A stretch of 64,000 nt of DNA, taken from Nocardioides marmorisolisilvae. Lineage in GTDB: Bacteria > Actinomycetota > Actinomycetes > Propionibacteriales > Nocardioidaceae. The notes under the pieces were generated by a model. It saw nothing but the letters and a program-made list of their open reading frames with translations, was not told where the DNA came from and ran no database searches. Shown piece after piece: positions 56,962 through 64,000 of this stretch. The translations under genes and the position numbers were made by a program. Positions within the stretch are counted from its first letter, which is position 1. Each line of letters begins with the position of its first letter. The DNA is taken from positions 1,054,001 to 1,118,000 of the forward strand of contig NZ_CP134227.1 in assembly GCF_031656915.1 (NCBI RefSeq), written 5' to 3'.

Positions 56962-58474
56962 CCTGCGGGTGGCGTACGCCGACATCGACCAGGAGCTCTT
57001 CGACATCGACCAGATCCCGGTGACCTCGCGCGACGTGCGCAGCGTCGGCGAGATGCTCTTCGACGTCGACTACCTGGCGCGCCAACTCCTGATGGATGTT
57101 GACGGAGACGCCGCCGGCACGCTGCTGCGCAGCTGGCCGACGATGGTCGCGGCCGCCGAGGACCTGTGGGCATCCCTGCCCGGTCGACGCCCCGGCATCG
57201 ACGAGCGCGACCGTCCCATCACCACCCTCTCCGCCCAAGCCGCCACCATCGAGACCAGCCTCTCCGGCCGCACCGCCTGGCCAGGGCAGGGCCCGACCAG
57301 CCCCCGCATCGACCAGATGACCCAGACGTTCCTCAACGCCGCCGCGCTGGTCCGCCGCTACGGTGCCGAGATCCCCCACGCACAGCCCGACGCTCACCGC
57401 GACCTCGAGGCCGCGCGCACCCGGATCATGCACGGGCTCTACCTCACCGCCCACGCCGTCAACGTCGCGCTCCACGAGCACGGCCGCGACCGCCTCAACG
57501 ACGCCCGCGGCTCCGGGCACCGGATCCAGCTGGCGCAGCACCACTCTCCCTACGCGATCGCCCCCACGGGCGCCTGGATCGACAGGATCTCCGCGTGCGA
57601 GAACACCGCCCGCAGCTACCTAAGCGACCGGTTCGCCCAAGCCCTCGCCGGCGAGGCGATGCGGCCCGTCGACGACCCCAGCCGGCTCGCGCAAGCGCTG
57701 GCCCACTGGGACATCCAGACCCACCGCGCGCTGGCCCGAGATCTCGAACCGTCCAACATCCTGCTGATCACCCGCACCCAAGGCCTGATCGCCGGCGCGA
57801 GCATGGTCCTCATCGACGCGGCCGCGGCCGCAGGCGTGCTCGAGCGCTCCGAGCGCCTGGTCCCCGCCATCGCCGAGGCAGGACGCTCCTGGAGCAATCT
57901 GGCCAGCCGCTGGGGCGACCTCGCTCCCCCAGGAGCCCGCCTCGAGGAGCGGCTGGCACGCGCGGCCGCGGAGGTCCGCGCCGCCTACCGCCAGATCACC
58001 CACAACAAGACCACCCTGGCCAGTCCCGAGGTCATCGCCGGCCGCCCAGGACTCCCCCAAGCAGTTCTCGCCACGCTGCGCGCGATCGAGGCCGGCTCCG
58101 AGCTCGCAGTTGTCGTCGCCGAGAAGGCCGACGAGGACCTCGTCGGCCCGGCCCGCGCCCTGTCCCGTCGAGCGCACAACGACGTCGAGGCCGGCCTGGC
58201 CACCCCGCCGGCCGAGGGCGACGTCGTCTGGGTCTCCCCCGCCGACATCCTCAACAAGCGCCTCGTGCCACTCCCCCCGCCCGTCGCGGAGACCCTGCGC
58301 GCGGCCAGCGACGCCACGATCGACGCCACCAGCTCGGCCTCCGCAGTGATTATGGTGCACACACCGAGCATGGAACCAGTCCCGGCCAGGGTGAATACGC
58401 ATCAAAGCCCGGCCGGGCGAAATGAAGTGACACCGCTCACCGCCGGTATCCCAGCCAAGAGTCGTGGCCGGTGA
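56951..58474 (+). CDS. Large helical protein of unknown function, operon F
   Basis: This frame of 507 residues starts at a TTG (56951) or a nearby GTG. It is nearly all helical with several Asp/His-containing segments (DIDQELFDIDQIPVTSRDVR, RIMHGLYLTAHAVNVALHEH, LARDLEPSNILLITRTQGLI). The middle third contains a hydrophobic stretch (ASMVLIDAAAAAGV) that is not clearly a membrane helix. The last 50 residues are low-complexity and end close to the IS pile. Such proteins occur as hypotheticals in actinobacterial conjugative elements. The function is unknown. Confidence 0.65.
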   Translation: MATDLRVAYADIDQELFDIDQIPVTSRDVRSVGEMLFDVDYLARQLLMDVDGDAAGTLLRSWPTMVAAAEDLWASLPGRRPGIDERDRPITTLSAQAATIETSLSGRTAWPGQGPTSPRIDQMTQTFLNAAALVRRYGAEIPHAQPDAHRDLEAARTRIMHGLYLTAHAVNVALHEHGRDRLNDARGSGHRIQLAQHHSPYAIAPTGAWIDRISACENTARSYLSDRFAQALAGEAMRPVDDPSRLAQALAHWDIQTHRALARDLEPSNILLITRTQGLIAGASMVLIDAAAAAGVLERSERLVPAIAEAGRSWSNLASRWGDLAPPGARLEERLARAAAEVRAAYRQITHNKTTLASPEVIAGRPGLPQAVLATLRAIEAGSELAVVVAEKADEDLVGPARALSRRAHNDVEAGLATPPAEGDVVWVSPADILNKRLVPLPPPVAETLRAASDATIDATSSASAVIMVHTPSMEPVPARVNTHQSPAGRNEVTPLTAGIPAKSRGR

Positions 58475-58551
58475 AGACGCTTCGCGCCCGAACAAGTCCG
58501 GTAGCACCGCAACTGACCCGCGCCTGCCACGAACTGATGCTCCTATTGGTG

Positions 58552-59055
58552 TCAAGCGGCCTGAAGCCAGGTTCGGTAGCGCTCGGTGAACTCGCGGTCG
58601 TGGGTGATGCCACGCTCGATGCGACTGACGTGGATTTGGCAGGTACCGAGCGCTTCGACGACCTTGCGTAGGGGCAGGTTCTTCTCGCGTCGGACGCGGT
58701 GGCGGTCGTCGATGCTGGCCAGAGCGTTGGGCTCCCGGAGCAGCCTGAATACCTCGCGGGCAATGGTGCGCTTGAGGATCCGCAGGAGCTCAGGATTGCT
58801 CCTGTTCCTCGCCCGTTGTGCCGCGACGAACGCTCGGGTCCGGGGATCGCTGGACATTCGCACGGTGGCGACAGTGTGCAGGGCCGCGTTGGCGTGCCGG
58901 GCCCAACCGCGGGAGAGCCGGTAGCGGGTCTTGCCCGACGACGCGGGAACGGGCGCGGTGCCGCACTAAGCCGCGAAGGAGGGATCGCTGGCGAGTCGCT
59001 CGGGATTGCCGCCAGCGGTGACGAGCAGCTGAGCTGCGGTGACCGGGCCGTGCCT
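58552..59055 (-). pseudogene. IS110-family transposase remnant
   Basis: On the minus strand the sequence reads GPVTAAQLLVTAGGNPERLA, then a stop codon near 58,967, then CGTAPVPASSGKTRYRLSRG, ARHANAALHTVATVRMSSDP and ELLRILKRTIAREVFRLLRE. This is the C-terminal half of an IS110 transposase (Ser-containing APVPASSG motif). The N-terminal RuvC-like half is missing and a nonsense codon is present, so it is dead. The tail after REP is an unusual XRE-like segment (VEALGTCQIHVSRIERG). Confidence 0.75.
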
Positions 59056-59094
59056 CGGTGCTCGTGGCCTTCGCGCTGGACTTGGTGGCGGCCA

Positions 59095-59626
59095 TCAGTT
59101 GACCTCCAGACCGAAAGCGCGGTCGTAGTCGCTGAGATCCCGGGCCAGGTCATCGCCAGCAGCGGCGGCAGGGCGGGGTTGCTGGAACTGTTTGCGCAGC
59201 CAAGCGGCGGTCTCGACATGGACCGGGTCGGTGACCGTGGTTCCTCGGGCCCACACTCGCGGGTGTTCGGCCACGACCCGGCCCTCGCAGTGAACGCGGA
59301 CCCGGTCAAGGTCCGCGCTGACGTCGACCATGCGGCCGATCACGGTCGGGTCGACGGAGTAGTCGTTGGTGTCCAGACGGACGTAGTAGTCCCGCCCGAG
59401 CCGGATCTTGTTGCGCCAGCCCAGGTGCAGCGGGACCGGTGGCAGCGGCAGCATCGCGGCCCGGTCGGCCTGGACCAGGTCGACCGGTGCGGCCTTGATC
59501 GTGCGCACCACGCGGGCGTCGGCCTTGTCCAGCCAGTCGGTGAACTGGTCGTTGAAGTCGTCCGGCGACCTGAAGGACCGGCCGGGCATGAAGGAGGTCT
59601 CGAACCAGCCGTTGCGTCGCTCCAGC
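59095..59626 (-). pseudogene. istA: IS21-family istA, C-terminal part (interrupted)
   Basis: This part encodes LERRNGWFETSFMPGRSFRS onwards through the IstA C-terminal beta-strand region (RLDTNDYSVDPTVIGRMVDV, RVVAEHPRVWARGTTVTD) to a stop that forms TGATG with the istB start. It belongs with 61,383-62,056. The start at the IS boundary is not a natural start. Confidence 0.8.
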
Positions 59627-61331
59627 CTGACTCGTGCCACCGGGGTGTGTCAGTGAGGTCTGGCCTGTAGCGCGGTGAGGATCGCCTGGGCTGCTGGGGT
59701 GGTCGGGTCGGCGGCGAGGTGCTCGTGGCCGGCGATGCGGACGGTGATCTCCTGGATCGGCCGCAGGGTCGTGATGATCTTCTTGATGCTCGCGCCGGTG
59801 CTGTTCTGCAGGTCGCGGGCGATCGCGAGGGCAGCGAACACGATGGTCAGGTGGGCCTCGATCGCGTCGCGGGTGTGGTGGAAGATCGGCCTGGCGGCGA
59901 GGTCGGTTTTGGACATCCGGAATGACTGCTCGACGTGCCACAGGTCGTGATAGCTGGCGACGACCTCACCGGCGGGCATCAGATCGGCGGGGATGTTGGT
60001 GACGTAGCCCTTCAAGCCGACCAGCTCACGCGCCCGGGCGAGTGAGGCTTCGTCGAGGACGGTGGCGCCGTTGCGGGACTTCACGAACCGGGGCGTCCTC
60101 GCGGCCCTCTCGCCGGCCACGACCGCCCTGGCCTTGTTCTCCTGCAAGGAGAGGGTCTTGTTGTCTCGCACAGCTCGCTTGCGGGAGTAGGCCCACACCG
60201 CCCGCCACGACTTCGCATGCACCTTCGGGTCCCAGACAGGTTCGGCCCGCCGCATCGGGTCACTGGCCTTCACCGCGGTGCCGCGTTGATCCCTGGGGGT
60301 GATGGTGTCGATTACCTGCCCATCGGCGAAGGCGGTGCCGTGCCAGCGGAAGTGGGACTCCAGATCCTTCGGGGCCTTCGTCACCCGCGACCCGACGATG
60401 AACCGCAGGCCCGCCTCGTCCAGCTCGCGCAGGTTCGTCGCCGACAGCATCCCGGCGTCAGCGACGATCACCATGTCAGCGACGCCGTGCCGAGCCTGGA
60501 ACTGCTTGACGATCGGGATGATCGTCAACGTCTCTGCCTTGTTGCCCTCGAAGCAGCCGATCTCGAGCGGGAACCCACGCCGGTCGACCAGCAGCCCGAC
60601 CACGATCTGCGGATCGACCCGGCGTTCCTTGCTGTAGCCAACCTTGCGGAGTTGGTCCTCATTCTCGGCTTCGAAGTAGAGCGTGGTCACGTCGTAGAGC
60701 ACCAGGCTGACGTCGCCAGTGATCATCGCGTGGTCGAAGCAGGCAGCCGCGATCCGATCGCGGTAGTCGCGCTCCTGGGCTCGCTGCAGTGACCGGAACA
60801 TCGTGCGCAACGACACCGTCGGCGCGCCGATCTCGTTCAGCACCCGGACCGAGTCGGCCTTCGAGGTCGGCTCGATGATCCGCGCCAACACCAGTTGCGC
60901 GAAGGCCTCGTCGTCGATGGCGTCGAACCCCAGCCGCGTGTAGGCCGAGGTGAGGACCTGCCACAGCAGCGCTGAGCGCTTGCTCGTGATCGGGGCAGGC
61001 CTGGTTGGCACGCCCTCATCTTCAAGGCCGACACCGTCCAGGTCGAGAGCCTCCTGGCCCTCGTGCATGCGTCGACGCGCCACCGCGAACAGCACCGCCA
61101 GCTCGGCGTCGTCGCGGGCCGTGCCAAGGTGCTCGAGGACGACATCACGCCCGTCGCGACGCTCAGCGAGCTGGACCTTCGTGCTCCCCGAACGCCCCGG
61201 GACCTTCCGCACAAACACCACTGGCCGGACCCTACCGACCAACGGGGTGTGTCAATCACGCCGCCCGCAACCCCGTGACCTGCGAAAACACCAGCGTGAT
61301 CCGCGATCTCAACTCAAGTGGCACGAGTCAG
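59627..61331 (-). mobile_element. IS1634-family element with long target duplication
   Basis: Ends are perfect 14-base inverted repeats (CTGACTCGTGCCAC at 59,627 and its inverse ending near 61,331). The element carries one transposase gene. It is flanked by a ~51-53 bp direct repeat (59,574-59,626 and 61,330-61,382) that is part of istA. Long and variable target duplications are a known trait of IS1634-type elements. Confidence 0.85.
59650..61242 (-). CDS. IS1634-family (IS4-like DDE) transposase
   Basis: This 530-residue transposase has first Asp in VLYDVTTLYFEAEN, second Asp in MVIVADAGMLSATNL, and the C-terminal Y-box region with YHDLWHVEQSFRMSKTDLAA holding the Glu. A C-terminal helical part ends with RIAGHEHLAADPTTPAAQAI. 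The frame is intact and starts just inside the element end, so the element may be active and is probably a recent insertion. Confidence 0.87.
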   Translation of the reverse strand: MVGRVRPVVFVRKVPGRSGSTKVQLAERRDGRDVVLEHLGTARDDAELAVLFAVARRRMHEGQEALDLDGVGLEDEGVPTRPAPITSKRSALLWQVLTSAYTRLGFDAIDDEAFAQLVLARIIEPTSKADSVRVLNEIGAPTVSLRTMFRSLQRAQERDYRDRIAAACFDHAMITGDVSLVLYDVTTLYFEAENEDQLRKVGYSKERRVDPQIVVGLLVDRRGFPLEIGCFEGNKAETLTIIPIVKQFQARHGVADMVIVADAGMLSATNLRELDEAGLRFIVGSRVTKAPKDLESHFRWHGTAFADGQVIDTITPRDQRGTAVKASDPMRRAEPVWDPKVHAKSWRAVWAYSRKRAVRDNKTLSLQENKARAVVAGERAARTPRFVKSRNGATVLDEASLARARELVGLKGYVTNIPADLMPAGEVVASYHDLWHVEQSFRMSKTDLAARPIFHHTRDAIEAHLTIVFAALAIARDLQNSTGASIKKIITTLRPIQEITVRIAGHEHLAADPTTPAAQAILTALQARPH

Positions 61332-61382
61332 GACCGGCCGGGCATGAAGGAGGTCTCGAACCAGCCGTTGCGTCGCTCCAGC

Positions 61383-62056
61383 AGGCCCTTGGACTCCGGG
61401 TCATTCGGTGGCAGCAGCACCAGCTTGGTGGCCAGGGTGCCCATGAACGAGGCCACCCCTTCGGCGCGGCGTTGACCGCGACCGATGCCTGCCTCGTTGT
61501 CCCAGATCAGCCGACGCGGGACCCGCCCGAGCTGCTGGATCAGCTCCCACGACCCGAGTAGCAGGTCCTCGGTCTTCCGGGTCGGGATCATCCGCCCGGT
61601 GATGAACCGCGAGTGCGCGGCTGTGATCACCAGCACCGGCAACAACTTCGTGGTGCCGTCCTCGAGCGGGATCTTGCGCGGCGGGAACCACAAGTCGCCC
61701 TGCGCGGCGTCGCCGACGGTCCAGGTGATCCGGTCAGCCGGGTCGACCGGTCGGTGATCCGGGCGCAGCCGCTTCACGTTCTCCGAGAACCAGCGGATCG
61801 AGCCCGTCCAGCCGACCCGCTCGGCCAACACCGTCGCGGGCATGTCCGGCACCTCGTCCAGCAGCGCCCGCACCGCCGGCTCGAACGCGGTGAACGACGT
61901 CGGCCCCGCCTTGCGCTCATAACGCGGCGGAGCGTCCGAGTTCACCGCCTTGATGACCGTGGTCCGCGAGATCCCCAGCTGCGCTGCGATCCGCGTCTTC
62001 GGCACCCCGTCTGCAGCCAGCCTTCTGATCAGCGCCCAGTCCTCCAAAGTGATCAC
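61383..62056 (-). pseudogene. istA: IS21-family istA, N-terminal part (interrupted)
   Basis: The N-terminal HTH (GVPKTRIAAQLGISRTTVIK), the first catalytic Asp region (GDAAQGDLWFPPRKIPLEDG) and second (LIWDNEAGIGRGQ) are visible. The frame then enters the duplicated segment LLERRNGWFETSFMPGRS and stops at 61,328 inside the IS1634-family element. Joining to 59,095-59,626 restores a complete IstA. Confidence 0.8.
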
Positions 62057-62097
62057 TCTCCAATCGTTGAGTGCTCACTTTTCACCGCCGAAACTGT

Positions 62098-63038
62098 TCA
62101 GTTTTCGAGCGCCGCCGACAGCTGCCGCGAGGCAGGGAAAATGGCGGCCCGCCCTGTTGGACCGTCGGTTGGGGGCACTGTAGCGTCGGTCCGAGACTTT
62201 GCTAACCGTTTTCCGACTGGAAACTGGCCGGGACGTCGACCCTCCCCCGGTGGGCCGGCGAAGGCTTGGGCAACTGCCATCCATTCCGTCGCCACGTCGC
62301 CCACCACGGCCAGGCGTGTGTCGAGGAGATGGCGTCGCTGCGTAACGACGAGACAGAAGTCGAGCGCCGGGCCGGTGACGTGGTTCGTCGCCTCCGGTGC
62401 GCCCCAACTCCATATCCGCGCTCATGGGGTCCGGTGAGCTCTACTCGAACCGGTGCCGTTGGCACTGGACGACCGCGTACTCGGAAGCTATTTGGAAGTG
62501 TGCGGACCCCGAGATCCGCGATGTGCCTGAGCCTGTCTGTCGCAACCGGGCTGAGCCCGAGAGCATCAATGATGTCCTGCCCGTGTGCCCACGTCTCCAT
62601 GAGACGAGCGGTGGCGAATGAAGCGACGCTCATGGCGGGCCCGAACCAGGGGATTCGCACCTGCGGTGCAACGGAGCGAAGCGACTCAATCAATTCCATT
62701 CGAGCACGTAGAAACTGGCCCAGCAACTCGTTTCCGGGCAACCGCCGTCCTGGAATGTTTGCGCGCTCGATGAATTCCGCGAGGTCCAAAAGGGCCTCGG
62801 CGCGAAGCTGCTCGAACCGACGTTCGTCGGTGATCGCATGGTGGGCCGCGTTGTCGGAGAAGGCCAGGTGGCTCACCTGATCCCGCACGGTCCACCCTTC
62901 CGCTGGTGTGGGTGTGTCCCATGCCGGCGTCGGTAAGGCGAGGAGCAGGCCCATCAGGTAACCGGTCTCGTCACCGAGATCCCGGAGCAGTGCCTCGAGC
63001 TCCACGCTCTTTGGGCCGCCGGTGGCGCGGGCGCTCAT
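62098..63038 (-). pseudogene. TIGR03084-like protein gene with frameshift
   Basis: Minus-strand start at ATG 63038 (MSARATGG). The N-terminal 190 residues fit the TIGR03084 / mycothiol-dependent maleylpyruvate-isomerase-like family (LEALLRDLGDETGYLMGLLL, WTVRDQVSHLAFSDNAAHHA, MSVASFATARLMETWAHGQD). Near 62,412-62,428 the frame is lost: IWSWGAPEATNHVTGPALDF and VVGDVATEWMAVAQAFAGPP continue one frame over, ending at 62,098. A one-base deletion explains it (or a sequence error). The 3' end then runs to the edge of the IS21 remnant, which may have replaced the last codons. Confidence 0.7.
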
Positions 63039-63049
63039 CGCGTTGCCTG

Positions 63050-63838
63050 TCACCGGCCCTGCCATTGTGGTGCACGCTTCTCTCGAAAAGCTCGCGGCCC
63101 CTCCTGGGCATCGGCACTCAGATAGACCGGCTCCCAGATTCGGTCCGCCTCGTCAAGCGCATCGTGCCAGCCACGATCAGCTGACGCGTAAACCATCGCC
63201 TTGGATGCAGCGACGGAGAGCGGGGCATTGACTGCTATACGTTCGCCCAGCTCCTGAGCGGCTTCGTGCAGCTGCTTGGCCGGCACAACCTCGTTGACGA
63301 GGCCGACCTCGCGGGCCCTCGTGGCATCGATAGGGTCGCCGGTCATAAGCAACTGCAGTGCCACCCGCGGCGGAATCAACCAGGGCAGCGGCGCCGCCCA
63401 CGGGGATCCGCGACCAACTTTGACCTCTGTCACCGCGAAGCGGGCATGGTCTGCTGCGACGACCAAGTCGCACATCTGCGCCAGGAGAAAGCCACCGGCG
63501 TAAGCCACGCCGTTCACGGCGGCGATTGTCGGCTTGTTCACAGCAACCGTCCGACCGAAGTACGGAATGAAGTCGCGTGGTGGCAAAGCCAAACCTTGCT
63601 CCGCCATCTCCTTCAGGTCGCCTCCTGCGCAGAAGGCAGCGTCACCCGTTCCGGTGAGGATCAGGACCTTGGCCTCCGTATCGGCATTGAATCGTTCGAC
63701 GGCCTGGAACAGTCCGGCGCGAACCGCGGCGTTGATCGCGTTGCGTGCTTCTGGTCGGTTGAGTCTCACCCAGGCGACATGGTCGACGACCTCGTAGGTC
63801 ACCGCGTCGGTAGCAGCGTTCATCTCTGTCATCCGCAC
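63050..63838 (-). CDS. Enoyl-CoA hydratase/isomerase family protein
   Basis: This 262-residue crotonase-fold protein has the oxyanion-hole segments FCAGGDLKEM (about 68-77) and AVNGVAYAGGFLLAQMCDLV (about 109-128), with acid residues at EVKVGRGSPWA (about 140-150). It probably hydrates or isomerises an acyl-CoA. Starts are possible at 63,838, 63,832 or 63,823. It lies just before the TIGR03084-like gene, ending 12 bases into the region upstream of its likely start. Together with the next gene it forms a fatty-acid or aromatic-acid catabolic set that appears chromosomal. Confidence 0.9.
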   Translation of the reverse strand: MRMTEMNAATDAVTYEVVDHVAWVRLNRPEARNAINAAVRAGLFQAVERFNADTEAKVLILTGTGDAAFCAGGDLKEMAEQGLALPPRDFIPYFGRTVAVNKPTIAAVNGVAYAGGFLLAQMCDLVVAADHARFAVTEVKVGRGSPWAAPLPWLIPPRVALQLLMTGDPIDATRAREVGLVNEVVPAKQLHEAAQELGERIAVNAPLSVAASKAMVYASADRGWHDALDEADRIWEPVYLSADAQEGPRAFREKRAPQWQGR

Positions 63839-63841
63839 TCC

Positions 63842-64000
63842 TTAGTAGGAACTGGGCAGGCCGAGGCTGTGCCGGGCGACATAGTTGAGGATCATCTCCC
63901 GACTGATCGGCGCCGTCCGCATAAGCCGCATCGGTCCCCAGAGGGTGGCCAGGCCGTACTCGGTAGATAGCCCATTGCCACCGTGGGTCTGGATGGCTTG
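63842..64000 (-). CDS. Acyl-CoA dehydrogenase, C-terminal fragment
   Basis: The last 52 codons of a gene running off the right edge: QAIQTHGGNGLSTEYGLATL, then RTAPISREMILNYVARHSLG ending LPSSY with TAA at 63,842. THGGNG and the following region are the conserved C-terminal helix of acyl-CoA dehydrogenases that contacts FAD across the dimer. It is just upstream of the enoyl-CoA hydratase gene, consistent with a beta-oxidation-like operon. Confidence 0.85.
   Translation of the reverse strand, partial: QAIQTHGGNGLSTEYGLATLWGPMRLMRTAPISREMILNYVARHSLGLPSSY

Larger units (their letters stand above)
59040..62118 (-). mobile_element. Broken second IS21-family element
   Basis: The istA gene is present in two pieces (61,383-62,056 and 59,095-59,626) around an IS1634-family element. 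The istB start (MAATKSSAKATSTEA, from 59,094) is cut after about 16 codons by the IS110 remnant. The right end near 62,057-62,118 contains IS21-style repeats (TGTTCAGTTTTCG and CTCACTTTTCACCGCCG). The element is immobile without help. Confidence 0.75.

Overview
The window is very GC-rich, with short intergenic gaps, many GTG starts and long trains of genes joined by ATGA, GTGA or TGATG overlaps. The protein families present (SCO6880-type transfer protein, LysM/BTAD pilus-locus protein, a TIGR03084-like gene) are actinobacterial. A Nocardioides-like or related high-GC actinomycete is a reasonable guess, but no 16S gene or other strict marker is present.

Positions ~390-58,470 look like one large conjugative element (integrated element or plasmid) that has been hit repeatedly by smaller mobile elements. 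On the minus strand, 4747-1338 carries a coupling-ATPase operon (membrane partner, Cys-rich small protein, TraG/VirD4-like ATPase, two accessory genes), followed by a separate M48 peptidase. The minus-strand operon 16132-4825 encodes the type IV secretion channel: a ParA/MinD-like ATPase, a VirB2-like small membrane protein, two VirB8-like bitopic proteins, a VirB6-like polytopic protein, an SCO6880-type protein, VirB4, and a 1051-residue wall hydrolase/nuclease-fold fusion. A possible regulator (17147-16194) lies upstream. The minus-strand operon 38501-23359 is a Tad-type pilus locus: SAF/CpaB-like protein, TadZ-like, TadA, TadB, TadC, a Flp-like pilin, three TadE-like proteins, a LysM-BTAD protein, a lipoprotein and a secreted protein. 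A double-HTH XRE regulator sits at its head. Plus-strand accessory operons start at 41,488, 44,275, 55,080 and 56,599.

The strongest new observation is a two-block sequence, GTGATCGC, 16 bases, then CACATAGG, with identical spacing at seven places. It lies directly upstream of the coupling operon, the T4SS operon, the Tad pilus operon and four accessory operons. It links the transfer channel and the pilus into one probable regulon. A second unusual feature is a protein (45,156-46,079) that is essentially two tandem copies of the DnaA box-binding domain without the DnaA ATPase. Perfect DnaA boxes occur in intergenic regions beside two of the shared sites.

Cargo and damage: a NACHT ATPase with an N-terminal PD-(D/E)XK nuclease domain (17,503-20,346, probable phage defence) and an AAA ATPase behind a CTAG-rich palindrome (41,901-43,241). 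A 3.4-kb tyrosine-recombinase element interrupts a tadE-like gene. A 7.9-kb recombinase-trio element carrying a MerR/SDR pair splits a nuclease-like (SNase) gene into two exactly rejoinable halves. There is an IS21-family element (20.4-23.0 kb), an IS5-family element (40.35-41.34 kb), and a nested pile at 58.5-62.1 kb (IS110 remnant, broken IS21 element, IS1634-family element with a ~51-53 bp target duplication). From ~62.1 kb to the right edge the genes look like ordinary chromosomal catabolic genes on the minus strand (TIGR03084-like, enoyl-CoA hydratase, acyl-CoA dehydrogenase). I saw no relaxase, element-wide integrase, replication initiator, rRNA, tRNA or CRISPR array in this window.
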